Positions 40,789 through 49,675 of a stretch of DNA of 64,000 nt are shown here, in pieces (within the stretch, counting starts at the first letter, position 1; each line of letters opens with the position of its first letter). Source of the stretch: Curtobacterium citreum (lineage in GTDB: Bacteria; Actinomycetota; Actinomycetes; Actinomycetales; Microbacteriaceae). The translations under genes were made by a program, and so were the position numbers. Location: the NCBI RefSeq assembly GCF_006715175.1, contig NZ_VFMQ01000001.1:620001-684000 (forward strand), given 5' to 3'. The notes beneath the pieces are model-generated. The model was not told the origin of the DNA, ran no database searches, and saw only the letters and a program-made list of their open reading frames with translations.

Positions 40789-40815
40789 GACCAAAACCTA
40801 GCATGTGAAATACTA
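40789..40815 (-). promoter_or_regulatory. Internal AT-rich promoter of the EPS operon
   Basis: Between the GT4 stop and the flippase start. Minus strand reads TTTCACATGC, TAGGTT, TTGGTC, GTG. CACATGC plus TTGGTC just before the start is shared with the leaderless promoter of the WsaF-like gene at 21130-21150. The plus strand carries TGAAATACT (40806-40814), also seen at 43865 and 58034. Confidence 0.45.
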
Positions 40816-41895
40816 TTAGGTCAATCTAGCCCAGAACTCGTCGAAGCGCCGCTCGACGTACGCCTCGAGGCGGTCGTCCACGGGGACCTCGTCCGGCGTC
40901 GGGTGGACCGTTTCGATGGCCTCGGCCAGTCGCACCGGGTCGCCAGCGGGGACCTCGACGAGGCGGGCACCGACGATGTCGCGGATCTCCGCGAGTGCCG
41001 TCGATCGGCGGGTGATCACGACGCGACCGGATGCGAGACCCTGCCACACCTTGTTCGGGATCACGGAAGCGGCCTTCGACGACGTGCCGAAGACACCGAG
41101 GACGACGTCGTGCCGCGCGATCTCGGTCGCGAGGAGGTCGGTCGACACCGGGTCGACGAAGCGCACGCGGTCCTGCAGACCAGCGTCGACGACCGCCCGC
41201 TCCGTCGCCGGACGGGCGGCACCGGCGCCGACGAAGGTGGCGACGACGTCGCGCCGCGACACGGCCCGCCCCAGGGCGCGGACGATGACCGGGACTCCGT
41301 GCAACGGGATGTAGTTGCCGTAGTACAGGACCCGCAACGGCTCGGCGGCGGTCCGCGGTGGCGTGTGCGCAGCCCAGCGCGGTGCGCCGACCGGCAGGGT
41401 CGCGACGGTCGTCCGGGGTGCTGTGCGGCGGACCGCCGTGGCTCGGACGTCGGTGTCGACGAGGTAGACGTCGGCGACCCGACGGGCGAAGGCGTCCTGC
41501 AGTCGGTACCGCAGCGCGCGCGGCGACCCGGGGGCCGTGACCTGCCAGTCCTCGACGTGGGTCTCGTGCAGACCGATGAAGCCGTCCACCACGAGCCGGG
41601 CCCCGCGGATCCGAGCGACGGCTGCGGTCACCGGCGTGAACTTGAGCTGCATCTCGGCGAGCAGCAGGACGTCCCCACGACGCGTTGCCCGCACGAGGCG
41701 GACGGCGTCGACGAGCGCCTGTCGCAGGACGCCACCAGTCGTCGACGGCGGGACCACCTCGACGTCTGCTCCGCGCCGACGGAGGTCCGCGATGATCCGC
41801 TGCGAACGGGGGTACTGCGGGTCGACCGCTCGGTGCACGACGATGCGCGGCCGGATGCTCCTCGGGCCGTGGGCCGCGTCTCGGCGACGGGTCAT
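40816..41895 (-). CDS. Glycosyltransferase family 4
   Basis: 359-residue GT-B enzyme. IVVHRAVDPQYPRSQRIIADLRRRGADVEVVPP starts the acceptor domain; the donor domain has PLRVLYYGNYIPLHGVPVIVRAL and VIPNKVWQGLASGRVVITRRSTALAEIRD, with the GT4-type nucleotide-sugar site. The ATG at 41895 overlaps the BY-kinase stop (ATGA). It should add a sugar to the EPS lipid intermediate. The TAA stop at 40816 borders the internal promoter. Confidence 0.83.
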   Translation of the reverse strand: MTRRRDAAHGPRSIRPRIVVHRAVDPQYPRSQRIIADLRRRGADVEVVPPSTTGGVLRQALVDAVRLVRATRRGDVLLLAEMQLKFTPVTAAVARIRGARLVVDGFIGLHETHVEDWQVTAPGSPRALRYRLQDAFARRVADVYLVDTDVRATAVRRTAPRTTVATLPVGAPRWAAHTPPRTAAEPLRVLYYGNYIPLHGVPVIVRALGRAVSRRDVVATFVGAGAARPATERAVVDAGLQDRVRFVDPVSTDLLATEIARHDVVLGVFGTSSKAASVIPNKVWQGLASGRVVITRRSTALAEIRDIVGARLVEVPAGDPVRLAEAIETVHPTPDEVPVDDRLEAYVERRFDEFWARLT

Positions 41896-43340
41896 GCGGG
41901 CGACGGTCCCGATGTCTCCGACCGCGACCGGCGAGCGGTCGGGCGGTTCGGGAGCGGCGCGGCGCTCGCGGTGGTCCCGTAGTACGCGGCGTAGGCGCCG
42001 TAGCTGCCGTAGCCCTGCACTTCTTGTGACGGCACGAGGGTCGCCACGAGCCCGAGGACACGGCTCCCGATCGTCTCGAGGAGCTCGATCGCCTCGGCGA
42101 ACTGAGCGCGCGTGGCCCGCTTCGATCCACTGACGACGATGACGCCTCGGGTCGAGCGACTGATCACGGCGGCGTCGGTCACCGGGAGCAGCGGCGGTGC
42201 ATCCACGAGGACGACGTCGAAGCGCCCGGTGAGCTCGGCGAGGAGCGCCTGCATGCCGACGGAGCCGAGGAGCTCGCTCGGGTTGGGCGGGATGGCGCCG
42301 GCGGGCAGCACCTGGAGTCCGTTGTTCCCCCACGGCTGGAGCAGGTCGTCGAGTTCTGCGGCACCGATGAGGACGTCGGTCAGCCCCGCTGCTCCCTCGA
42401 TCCCCATGAGTTCCGCGACCCGCGGTCGCCGCAGATCGCCGTCCACGAGCACGACGGACGCGCCGGTCTCGGCGATCGCCACGGCGAGGTTGGCCGCCGT
42501 CGTGGACTTGCCCTCGCTGGGGACGGCGCTCGTGATGACGAAGCTCCGCTCACTCGCGCCGATGTCGACGAACTGCAGGTTCGTGCGGAGCGTCCGGAAG
42601 GACTCGGCGATCGGGCCCTTCGGCTTGCTGTGCACGACGAGCGGGTGCCGGTCGATGTCCGGTGCGAGGCCGATCGTGCCGATGACCGGCACGTCGGTGA
42701 TCGCCTCGAGGTCGGCCTTCGAGTGGATCCGCGTGTCCAGCGCGCGTCGAGCGAGCAGCAGGCCGAGCCCCGCCGCGAAGCCGAGCACGACCGAGAGCCC
42801 GAGGGTGACCGCGAGCTTCGGGTCCGACGGGGCGGTGGGGACGGTGGCCGGCTCGAGGACGTCGATCGACACGGGGCTCGAGCCCCCCGTGGTCGGGGCC
42901 TCGATGCCGTTCGAGATCACCGAGGCGAAGTTCTTCGAGATGGAGTTCGCGATCTGCGCGGCACGGCTCGGATCGGTGTCGGCGACCACGAGGTCGATCA
43001 GGACGGTGTTCGTCGGTGTGGATGCCTTGACGTGACCTGCCAGGGCCGCGGGCGAGGTCTTCAGGTCGAGGTCGTCGATCACGGGCGTGAGGACACGCGA
43101 ACTCGTGATGACCCCGACGTAGGACTTGACCTTGAGTTGCGCGGCGCTGCTGCCCTGCACGACCTCGACCGCGCTGCCCTCGTCGACGGACTTCACGGCG
43201 ACGAACAACTGCGCCTTCGCCTCGTACACCGGGGTGGTGGTGAGGAAGGCGACTGCCCCGACTGCGACGCCGACGAGGGTCGTCGCGAGGAGCGTGACCC
43301 AACCCCGGCGAACGAGGCGGAGGAGTTCGGGGAACTGCAT
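41892..43340 (-). CDS. Chain-length/tyrosine autokinase (fused Wzz-BY-kinase)
   Basis: 482-residue membrane protein that controls EPS polymer length. Wzz domain with membrane segments at about 14-34 and 178-197; cytoplasmic kinase with Walker A VPSEGKST (273-280), Walker A' VVLVDGDLRRP (296-306), Walker B VVLVDAPPLLPVTD (376-389) and a C-terminal Tyr cluster (YGSYGAYAAYYG, 444-455) for autophosphorylation. The C-terminal 25 residues are Ser/Arg/Pro rich. It lies 53 bp downstream of the DUF3060 gene, and its stop overlaps the GT4 ATG. Kinase and transmembrane activator are one chain, as in proteobacterial Wzc. Confidence 0.93.
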   Translation of the reverse strand: MQFPELLRLVRRGWVTLLATTLVGVAVGAVAFLTTTPVYEAKAQLFVAVKSVDEGSAVEVVQGSSAAQLKVKSYVGVITSSRVLTPVIDDLDLKTSPAALAGHVKASTPTNTVLIDLVVADTDPSRAAQIANSISKNFASVISNGIEAPTTGGSSPVSIDVLEPATVPTAPSDPKLAVTLGLSVVLGFAAGLGLLLARRALDTRIHSKADLEAITDVPVIGTIGLAPDIDRHPLVVHSKPKGPIAESFRTLRTNLQFVDIGASERSFVITSAVPSEGKSTTAANLAVAIAETGASVVLVDGDLRRPRVAELMGIEGAAGLTDVLIGAAELDDLLQPWGNNGLQVLPAGAIPPNPSELLGSVGMQALLAELTGRFDVVLVDAPPLLPVTDAAVISRSTRGVIVVSGSKRATRAQFAEAIELLETIGSRVLGLVATLVPSQEVQGYGSYGAYAAYYGTTASAAPLPNRPTARRSRSETSGPSPA

Positions 43341-43393
43341 GGTGATCGGTCCTGTCGGTCGGTGGAGCGAGCGCGGTCGGGTCGCGGTGCGGG

Positions 43394-43840
43394 TCAGCGC
43401 GCGGTGTACGTGGTCGTGTCGGATCCGTTGACCTTCTCCGGCGCTGAGCCGCGGAACTCGACGGTGTTGCCGCTGTTGGTGGCGAGGCTCTTGCCGACGG
43501 TCTTCGCCCGGATGGTGTTGTCAGCGCCCTCGATGATCAGCATGTCGACGTCGAAGTCGATCGTGACCTGGGCGCCGTTGGTCAGCAGGGCGACGGTGTC
43601 GCACGGATCGTCGAGTGTCAGGGCGTTGTCCGTGAGGTCCTCGGCGATCACGGTCAGCTGCCCGTTGTCGCAGACGCCGGTCTTCGGGGGAGTCGATCCC
43701 TCGGAGAGCGCCGCGGGCGCTTCGGACTTCGTCGGCGTCGGGCTGGAGCCGTCGGTGTGATCGGCGCCGGAACACCCGGTGAGGGTACCGAGCAGGGCGA
43801 TTGCAGCGATGGTGGTGATGATGGAACGAGTACGGATCAT
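43394..43840 (-). CDS. DUF3060 lipoprotein, first gene of the EPS operon
   Basis: 148 residues. Lipoprotein signal with lipobox LTGC (Cys23), then a Ser/Thr/Pro linker and a repeat-like beta domain (LTLDDPCDTVALLTNGAQVTIDFDVDMLIIEGADNTIRA...NSGNTVEFRG), which fits DUF3060. The role is unknown; as leader of the EPS operon it may bind or organise the polymer at the cell surface (inference). The ATG at 43840 has a perfect AGGAGG eight bases upstream. Confidence 0.78.
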   Translation of the reverse strand: MIRTRSIITTIAAIALLGTLTGCSGADHTDGSSPTPTKSEAPAALSEGSTPPKTGVCDNGQLTVIAEDLTDNALTLDDPCDTVALLTNGAQVTIDFDVDMLIIEGADNTIRAKTVGKSLATNSGNTVEFRGSAPEKVNGSDTTTYTAR

Positions 43841-43855
43841 GGTTTCCTCCTGTAC

Positions 43856-43880
43856 ACAGGATATCAGTATTTCATCGCAG
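43856..43880 (-). promoter_or_regulatory. Main EPS operon promoter
   Basis: Minus strand: TGAAATACTG (43865-43874 complement), an extended -10, overlapped by TGATATCCTG. They leave a leader of about 20 nt to the DUF3060 ATG with its AGGAGG. The same two decamers, one base different, lie in front of the initiating transferase gene at 58034 and 58054. Confidence 0.5.
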
Positions 43881-43895
43881 TTGCGAGTCGAAATG

Positions 43896-43930
43896 CCGGA
43901 GGGCCCTCGCTGGGAGCGAGGGCCCTCCGG
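43896..43930. terminator. Perfect 16-bp stem terminator of the large secreted-protein gene
   Basis: Arms CCGGAGGGCCCTCGCT (43896-43911) and complement (43915-43930) with a GGG loop. It lies 18 bp beyond the secreted-protein stop and just upstream of the EPS promoter, separating the two units. Confidence 0.85.
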
Positions 43931-43947
43931 GTGGGGTGGGACGAGCG

Positions 43948-46767
43948 TCAGGCGGGGTCGGTCGTGAAGTTGTAGTCGGTGACCTCTTCCTTGGTGGGGG
44001 TCGTCTGGTAGATCTTGGTCATGTAGGCGTTGCCGGGCGCAAGGTAGGTACCGTCGATCGCGACCTTGCCGAGGTCGTCAGCGGTGCCGGAGCCGATCTT
44101 GCGAGCCCAGGTGGCGGTCTTCGGGCCGGTCCAGATCTCGACGGTCGCGCCGGGGGTCGCACGGAGGGTCCAGTCCGTGACGGAGCCGTTCTGGTCGCGT
44201 TCGATCTGGTCGACGGCGTGGAAGCTCTCGGTCTGCAGGTCGCCGAGTTCGGTGACGGTGGTCTTGCCGTTCAGGGCGATCTGTTCGGCCTTGAGCTTGT
44301 AGGTCGTGTCGGCGGCGAGGGAGCCGGGCTTGGTCTTCCAGTTGCCGAGGCCGTCGGCCTTGGCCGTGGCGACCAGGCGACCTCGGGGGTTGATCCAGGT
44401 CCAGATCTCGACGGTCGCGCCGGGGGTGGCGGTCCCGGCGAAGACCACGCCGGGGTCCGTGCCGCCGAGGATCACGTCCTGGGCGGTGGGGCTGGTGATG
44501 ACGGTGTCCTGGAACGCGACGGTCGAGAAGGCGAACATGCGGATGTCGTCGACGTAGCCGCCGATCGCGGTCTCCTTGCCGGCGAGTTCGTAGTAGCTCG
44601 AGGCGAGCTCGCCGGTGGCGGACCAGTTGCCGTTCTCGTCAGCGTAGGTGGTGAACAGGATGCGGCCGATCTCGGGCCAGGTGCGCAGCTGGACGGTGGA
44701 GAACGGCGTCGCGGTGCCGGTGAAGGTGACCTTTCCTGCGGTGATCCGGTCGGCCTTCGCGTCGTCCTGGGTGGGGCTGGTGATCACGAGGGGCCGGTTG
44801 CTGACATTGATGTCGAGCTCAGCTGCGACGGTGGTCTCCAGGGCACCCTTCGACTGCGCGGTGACCGTGACCCGGTTGGTGTCGGGGCGGAAGTTGCCCT
44901 GGATGCTCCAGTTGCCGTCTGCATCGGTGGTGGTCGTGTGGGTCGTGCCGGTGTCGTCCCGCAGGGTGATCGTCGCGCCGGGCTCGCCGCGGCCGGTGAC
45001 CGTCGCGAGGGTGGAGTCGACGGTGGCGGTGGGGGCGTTGGCGGTGACGGCGGCACCGAAGTCGGCCGTCGCGCTCGTGGTCTGGGTGCCCTCGATGCCG
45101 GTCTGCTCGATCGTCAGCTCGTGGGAGCCAGGTCCGATCGGGTCGATCTGGGTGGACCAGGTGCCGTCATCGCCGACCGTCGCGCTGGCGATGGGGTCGG
45201 TGCCGTTCTTGATCGTGATCACGGCACCCTTCGCCCCGGTGCCCGAGACGGTGGCCTTCTTCGTCACGTCCTGGTCGAACGTCACGGTCGCCGTCGGAGT
45301 CGTGACGGCCGGCGCCTCGATCGTGGTCGCGGTGAACGAGTTCAGCGACACCGGCCCGAGGCTCGTGGAGCCGTTGATGGAGTAGTTCATGGAGCCGTTG
45401 CCTGCAGCCGCATCGCTGTCAGCGATCACCTTCGCGATCCAGCGGAGACCCATGCCGGCGTTCTGACCGAACCCGCTGGAGTTCGCGCTGTCGAAGGTTC
45501 CCGTCAGGCTCTTCCCATCCGATGACACGCTGACATCGGTCAGGTTCAGGCTCGACGCGCCCTGCCAGTCCTCATCGACGTAGTGGAACTGGCCGGCAAC
45601 CGTCTGGTCCGCCGCGAAGGTGCTGTGGCTGGGAGCCGCCAGGGTCACCTCGAACTTGGCTGCGCTGTACTGGTTGGTGGACTTCACTGCGAACGGGACG
45701 TCGGTCGCAGTGCCTCGCTCGAGTCGGACGCCGCTGGACACATCGCTCACGACGCCGCCACCGGCGAGACCGGGAACGGTCGTCGGGCTCGTGCTGTCGA
45801 CCGACACGGTGCCAGCAGCGGTGCTGCCGGTGATCTTGTACCCCATCGAGCCTTCGCCGGCGAGGGTGTCGTTCGATGCGATCACCTTCGGCAGCCATCG
45901 CATCCCGTAGCCGTCGAACTGCGCGAAGTCGGGCACGTTCTTGAACGTGCCCGTCAACGTCTTGCCATCGGTCGACACGGTCACGTCGGACAACGTCAAG
46001 CCGACTGAGTCCAGCCACGTGGTGCTGCCGCTGCGATGGTACTGACCGGGAACCGTCTGATTCGCGTCGAACCTCGTCCCTGCCGGGGCGGTCAGTCGGA
46101 TGTTGAGGTTGGCTGTGTTGTACCAGGCAACGGACCGGACCGCGAACGGCACCGGTGTCGGCTGGTTGCGCACGAGCGACGTCGTGGGGGAGGAATCGGC
46201 TTGGATGCCGCCGTTCGCCGCAGGGGGAACCGGCGACGCCGGATCGATCGGCATGGTGTCGAAGCGGTAGGCGCTCGTGTCCCGGAGCCAGAACTGCGTG
46301 CGATGGCCCTGGTCCTCGCGGTCCCAGGACATGTACTTGTTGAACTTCGGGCTGTAGAAGTTGTTGTCCTTGAAGGTCCAGGCGAAGACGCCTGACGGGG
46401 AATCGAGGCAGCTGTCACCCTGGCTGCTGTAGAGCGACGGGGTCGGGGCGAGGTTGTTGGCCAGCAGGCAGGTGTTCCCGGCACCGCGAATGGCGAACGT
46501 CCCGCTGGCGTACTTGTACGCCGTCCACGTCCCTGCGCCGGACTTGGCGGCCGCTTCGGACGAGAACGACCCGTACTGCCCGTTCTGCTTGACGGCCACC
46601 CACTGGCTCGCGCTCATCTTGTGGATGAGCTGGAACGTGGCTCCCGTCTGGGGGGCCGTGGTGGCCGAAGCGGAAGCGGCCCCGAACGAGAGTCCGGAGG
46701 CGAGCGTCGCGATGGCGAGCGCCGAGGCGCTGACCGCCCGCCCGACCCGTGACTTCTTGCTGGTCAT
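43948..46767 (-). CDS. Large secreted multidomain protein with Ig-like repeats
   Basis: 939 residues, secreted. Signal peptide 1-36 (SASA end). Residues 40-180: a Trp/Gly-rich module with a Cys100-Cys120 pair and PKFNKYMSWDREDQGHRTQFWLRD, possibly beta-trefoil-like. Residues 190-326 and 340-482: two homologous modules (VPFAV(R/K)S, TVxGQ(Y/F)H, SDGK(T/S)LTGTF, MRWLPKVIA / LRWIAKVIA). Residues 490-930: about five Ig-like domains of the TVSGTG.KGAVITI...DGTWS type. No LPXTG or membrane end, so cell attachment is not explained. Not a named family. ATG at 46767 behind AAAGGG. It stands alone beside the EPS operon; a matrix or adhesin role is inference. Third positions look somewhat less GC-rich than in neighbouring genes. 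Confidence 0.75.
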   Translation of the reverse strand: MTSKKSRVGRAVSASALAIATLASGLSFGAASASATTAPQTGATFQLIHKMSASQWVAVKQNGQYGSFSSEAAAKSGAGTWTAYKYASGTFAIRGAGNTCLLANNLAPTPSLYSSQGDSCLDSPSGVFAWTFKDNNFYSPKFNKYMSWDREDQGHRTQFWLRDTSAYRFDTMPIDPASPVPPAANGGIQADSSPTTSLVRNQPTPVPFAVRSVAWYNTANLNIRLTAPAGTRFDANQTVPGQYHRSGSTTWLDSVGLTLSDVTVSTDGKTLTGTFKNVPDFAQFDGYGMRWLPKVIASNDTLAGEGSMGYKITGSTAAGTVSVDSTSPTTVPGLAGGGVVSDVSSGVRLERGTATDVPFAVKSTNQYSAAKFEVTLAAPSHSTFAADQTVAGQFHYVDEDWQGASSLNLTDVSVSSDGKSLTGTFDSANSSGFGQNAGMGLRWIAKVIADSDAAAGNGSMNYSINGSTSLGPVSLNSFTATTIEAPAVTTPTATVTFDQDVTKKATVSGTGAKGAVITIKNGTDPIASATVGDDGTWSTQIDPIGPGSHELTIEQTGIEGTQTTSATADFGAAVTANAPTATVDSTLATVTGRGEPGATITLRDDTGTTHTTTTDADGNWSIQGNFRPDTNRVTVTAQSKGALETTVAAELDINVSNRPLVITSPTQDDAKADRITAGKVTFTGTATPFSTVQLRTWPEIGRILFTTYADENGNWSATGELASSYYELAGKETAIGGYVDDIRMFAFSTVAFQDTVITSPTAQDVILGGTDPGVVFAGTATPGATVEIWTWINPRGRLVATAKADGLGNWKTKPGSLAADTTYKLKAEQIALNGKTTVTELGDLQTESFHAVDQIERDQNGSVTDWTLRATPGATVEIWTGPKTATWARKIGSGTADDLGKVAIDGTYLAPGNAYMTKIYQTTPTKEEVTDYNFTTDPA

Positions 46768-47118
46768 GCGTCATGCCCTTTCGGTAGTGGTCCCGTGCAT
46801 GGCACCAGCACGGGACGGAGAGATATAAACATATCAAATGTACAGTGATGGTGGCGAAGTCGGCGGCGCTCGCGTGCCCCGTCGCCCTCGTCGAGCGTCC
46901 GGGGTTGCCCTGCTCGCGGTCCCGTCGCGGCCTTCGTGATGTGCGTCCCCGGTGCTCCCTCCTGCTCGGGACATCGCCATGACTGCGAGGGGGACGGGCT
47001 CGACGGAAGTGTCGCTGCTCGGCCTTGCGTCCACAGGACTCAGGTGTAGAGTTGAGTCCATCGGACGCAAGTCCGCAGACTTCCGCAACCACGCACCCGA
47101 CAGAAGGAGCACCACAAC
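46768..47118. other. Divergent spacer, secreted protein / dnaK
   Basis: About 350 bp with no convincing gene. The left end has the AT-rich promoter of the secreted-protein gene (minus strand GTACATTTGATATG then TTTATATC, 46822-46845). The middle (46850-47020) shows only GC-rich sequence without clear structure. The right end holds the dnaK promoter, HAIR box and ribosome-binding site. Confidence 0.55.
47025..47071 (+). promoter_or_regulatory. dnaK promoter with HAIR (HspR) operator
   Basis: TTGCGT (47025-47030), 16-base spacer, TAGAGT (47047-47052). Overlapping the -10 end, GTTGAGT, seven bases, ACGCAAG (47051-47071) matches the HAIR consensus CTTGAGT-N7-ACTCAAG with a few differences. HspR from the same operon should bind here. 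A second inverted pair, GGACTCA / TGAGTCC with ten bases between, overlaps it. Confidence 0.8.
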
Positions 47119-48987
47119 ATGGGACGTGCAGTAGGCATCGACCTCGGAACCACCAACTCGGTCGTCAGCGTGCTCGAGGGCGGTGAGCCCACGGTCATCG
47201 CGAACGCCGAGGGGCTCCGCACCACGCCGTCGATCGTCGCCTTCACCAAGGACGGCGAGGTGCTGGTCGGCGAGACCGCCAAGCGTCAGGCCGTCACGAA
47301 CGTCGACCGCACCATCGCGAGCGTCAAGCGCCACATCGGTACCGACTGGAAGGTCGACATCGACGGCAAGAGCTACACGCCGCAGGAGATCTCGGCCCGC
47401 ACGCTCGGCAAGCTCAAGCGCGACGCCGAGCAGTACCTCGGTGAAGACGTCACGGACGCGGTGATCACCGTCCCGGCGTACTTCAACGACGCCGAGCGTC
47501 AGGCCACGAAGGACGCCGGTGAGATCGCCGGGCTCAACGTCCTGCGCATCATCAACGAGCCGACCGCGGCCGCGCTGGCCTACGGCCTCGACAAGGGCAA
47601 GGAAGACGAGCTCATCCTGGTCTTCGACCTCGGTGGCGGCACGTTCGACGTCTCCCTGCTCGAGGTGGGCAAGGACGACGACTTCTCCACGATCCAGGTC
47701 CGCGCGACCTCGGGCGACAACCGCCTGGGCGGTGACGACTGGGACCAGCGCATCGTCGACCACCTGGTCAAGAAGTTCAAGGACGAGCACGGCGTCGACC
47801 TGTCCACGGACAAGATCGCCAAGCAGCGTCTGAAGGAAGCCGCCGAGCAGGCGAAGAAGGAACTGTCGTCGCAGATGTCGGCGAACATCCAGCTCCCGTA
47901 CCTGACGCTGACGGCCGACGGCCCGCTCAACCTCGACGAGACCATCTCGCGCGCCCAGTTCGAGCAGATGACCTCCGACCTGCTCGACCGCACGAAGAAG
48001 CCCTTCAACGACGTCATCAAGGAAGCGGGCGTGTCGGTCAACGACATCGCGCACGTGGTGCTGGTCGGCGGCTCGACCCGCATGCCCGCCGTGGCCGAGG
48101 TCGTCAAGTCGCTGACCGGTGGCAAGCAGCCGAACCAGGGCGTCAACCCGGACGAGGTGGTCGCCGTCGGCGCCGCACTGCAGGCCGGTGTGCTGAAGGG
48201 TGAGCGCAAGGACGTCCTGCTCATCGACGTCACGCCGCTGTCGCTCGGCATCGAGACCAAGGGCGGCCTGATGACGAAGCTCATCGACCGCAACACCGCG
48301 ATCCCGACCAAGCGCAGCGAGACCTTCACGACCGCTGACGACAACCAGCCCTCCGTCGCGATCCAGGTCTTCCAGGGCGAGCGCGAGTTCACCCGGGACA
48401 ACAAGCCGCTCGGCACGTTCGAACTGACCGGCATCGCGCCGGCTCCCCGTGGCGTCCCGCAGGTCGAGGTCACGTTCGACATCGACGCCAACGGCATCGT
48501 GCACGTGTCCGCGAAGGACAAGGGCACCGGCAAGGAGCAGTCGATGGTCATCTCCGGCGGCTCGTCGCTGCCGAAGGAGGACATCGAGCGCATGGTCCGC
48601 GAGGCCGAGGAGCACGCGGCCGAGGACAAGGCCCGCCGCGAGGCCAACGAGCGTCGCAACCAGGCGGAGCAGCTCGTCTACTCGATCGAGAAGCTCATCA
48701 AGGAGAACGACGAGAAGCTCCCCGCGGACGTCAAGTCCGAGGTGCAGGCCGACGTCGACGCGCTGAAGTCCGCCCTCGCGGGTGAGGACGACGACGCGGT
48801 CAAGACCGCCTACGACAAGCTCAACGAGTCGCAGGGCAAGCTCGGCCAGGCCATCTACAGCCAGCAGGACGCGGGTGCCGCGGCCGGTGGCGAGCAGCCG
48901 ACCGCCGACGGCCAGGCGCAGCAGGACGACGAGGACATCGTCGACGCCGAGGTCGTGGACGACGAGGACGACAAGGACAAGAAGTAA
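47119..48987 (+). CDS. dnaK: Molecular chaperone DnaK (Hsp70)
   Basis: 622-residue ATP-dependent chaperone, first gene of the heat-shock operon. N-terminal nucleotide-binding domain with [33 protein letters not shown] and [13 protein letters not shown]; beta-sandwich peptide-binding domain ([30 protein letters not shown]); helical lid; acidic C-terminal tail rich in Asp/Glu. ATG at 47119 with AGAAGGAG upstream. It works with GrpE and DnaJ encoded next and also as co-repressor partner of HspR in actinobacteria (known for Streptomyces). Confidence 0.98.
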   Translation: MGRAVGIDLGTTNSVVSVLEGGEPTVIANAEGLRTTPSIVAFTKDGEVLVGETAKRQAVTNVDRTIASVKRHIGTDWKVDIDGKSYTPQEISARTLGKLKRDAEQYLGEDVTDAVITVPAYFNDAERQATKDAGEIAGLNVLRIINEPTAAALAYGLDKGKEDELILVFDLGGGTFDVSLLEVGKDDDFSTIQVRATSGDNRLGGDDWDQRIVDHLVKKFKDEHGVDLSTDKIAKQRLKEAAEQAKKELSSQMSANIQLPYLTLTADGPLNLDETISRAQFEQMTSDLLDRTKKPFNDVIKEAGVSVNDIAHVVLVGGSTRMPAVAEVVKSLTGGKQPNQGVNPDEVVAVGAALQAGVLKGERKDVLLIDVTPLSLGIETKGGLMTKLIDRNTAIPTKRSETFTTADDNQPSVAIQVFQGEREFTRDNKPLGTFELTGIAPAPRGVPQVEVTFDIDANGIVHVSAKDKGTGKEQSMVISGGSSLPKEDIERMVREAEEHAAEDKARREANERRNQAEQLVYSIEKLIKENDEKLPADVKSEVQADVDALKSALAGEDDDAVKTAYDKLNESQGKLGQAIYSQQDAGAAAGGEQPTADGQAQQDDEDIVDAEVVDDEDDKDKK

Positions 48988-48989
48988 CG

Positions 48990-49637
48990 ATGACGGATCC
49001 CAAGGACAACGTGCCCGAGGACGCCGAGCCCCAGGTCGAGGGCGACGCCACCAACGCGCAGGAGCCCGAGGACCTCATCGAGGCGGAGGGGCCGGACGTG
49101 GAAGTGCCCACCGACGGCCCCGCCGCCGGCGGCCCCCAGTCGGACCTCTCCCCGGAGGACCAGGCGCTCCTGGACGACGCCGCGCGCGGCATCGAAGAGG
49201 ACAAGCTCTCCCAGGCGGACCGCGACCTCGTCGCCGACATGCGTGCCGACATGCTCCGCGCACAGGCCGAGCTGGTGAACTTCCGGAAGCGCGTCGAGCG
49301 CGACCGCGAGGCGAACCGCGACGCCGTCATCGCCGAGGTCGTCCGCGCCCTGCTCCCGGCCCTGGACGACCTGACCCGTGCCGAGGCGCACGGGGACCTC
49401 GCGGACGGTCCGATGCAGGTCATCGGGCAGAAGATCCGCGGCGGTTTCGACAAGTTCGGGCTCGTGCAGATCGGCGAGAAGGGCGAGACCTTCGACCCGA
49501 AGGTGCACGAGGCGATCGTGCAGCTGCCCACGCCGGGTGCGACCGACCAGACCGTCGCGGACGTCGTGGAGCCGGGCTACAAGCTCGGCGACCGCGTCCT
49601 GCGTGCGGCCAAGGTCGCCGTCGCGGTCCCGGCCTGA
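48990..49637 (+). CDS. grpE: Nucleotide exchange factor GrpE
   Basis: 215 residues. A long acidic N-terminal region (about 75 residues) precedes the coiled-coil dimer helix (RADMLRAQAELVNFRKRVERDREANRDAV) and the beta-wing domain with the family signature FDPKVHEAIVQLPTPGATDQTVADVVEPGYKLGDRVLRAAKVAV. It releases ADP from DnaK. The start lies two bases after the dnaK stop, so translation is almost certainly coupled. Confidence 0.97.
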   Translation: MTDPKDNVPEDAEPQVEGDATNAQEPEDLIEAEGPDVEVPTDGPAAGGPQSDLSPEDQALLDDAARGIEEDKLSQADRDLVADMRADMLRAQAELVNFRKRVERDREANRDAVIAEVVRALLPALDDLTRAEAHGDLADGPMQVIGQKIRGGFDKFGLVQIGEKGETFDPKVHEAIVQLPTPGATDQTVADVVEPGYKLGDRVLRAAKVAVAVPA

Positions 49638-49675
49638 GCAGGCTCGTCACGACCAGGAACGGAAGGTAGGGCTCG

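Noticed and set aside
40806..40814. TGAAATACT at the flippase promoter as a definite shared operator
   Set aside because: Here it is on the strand opposite to the gene, whereas elsewhere it acts as an extended -10; the match may be chance, so it is given only as supporting detail.
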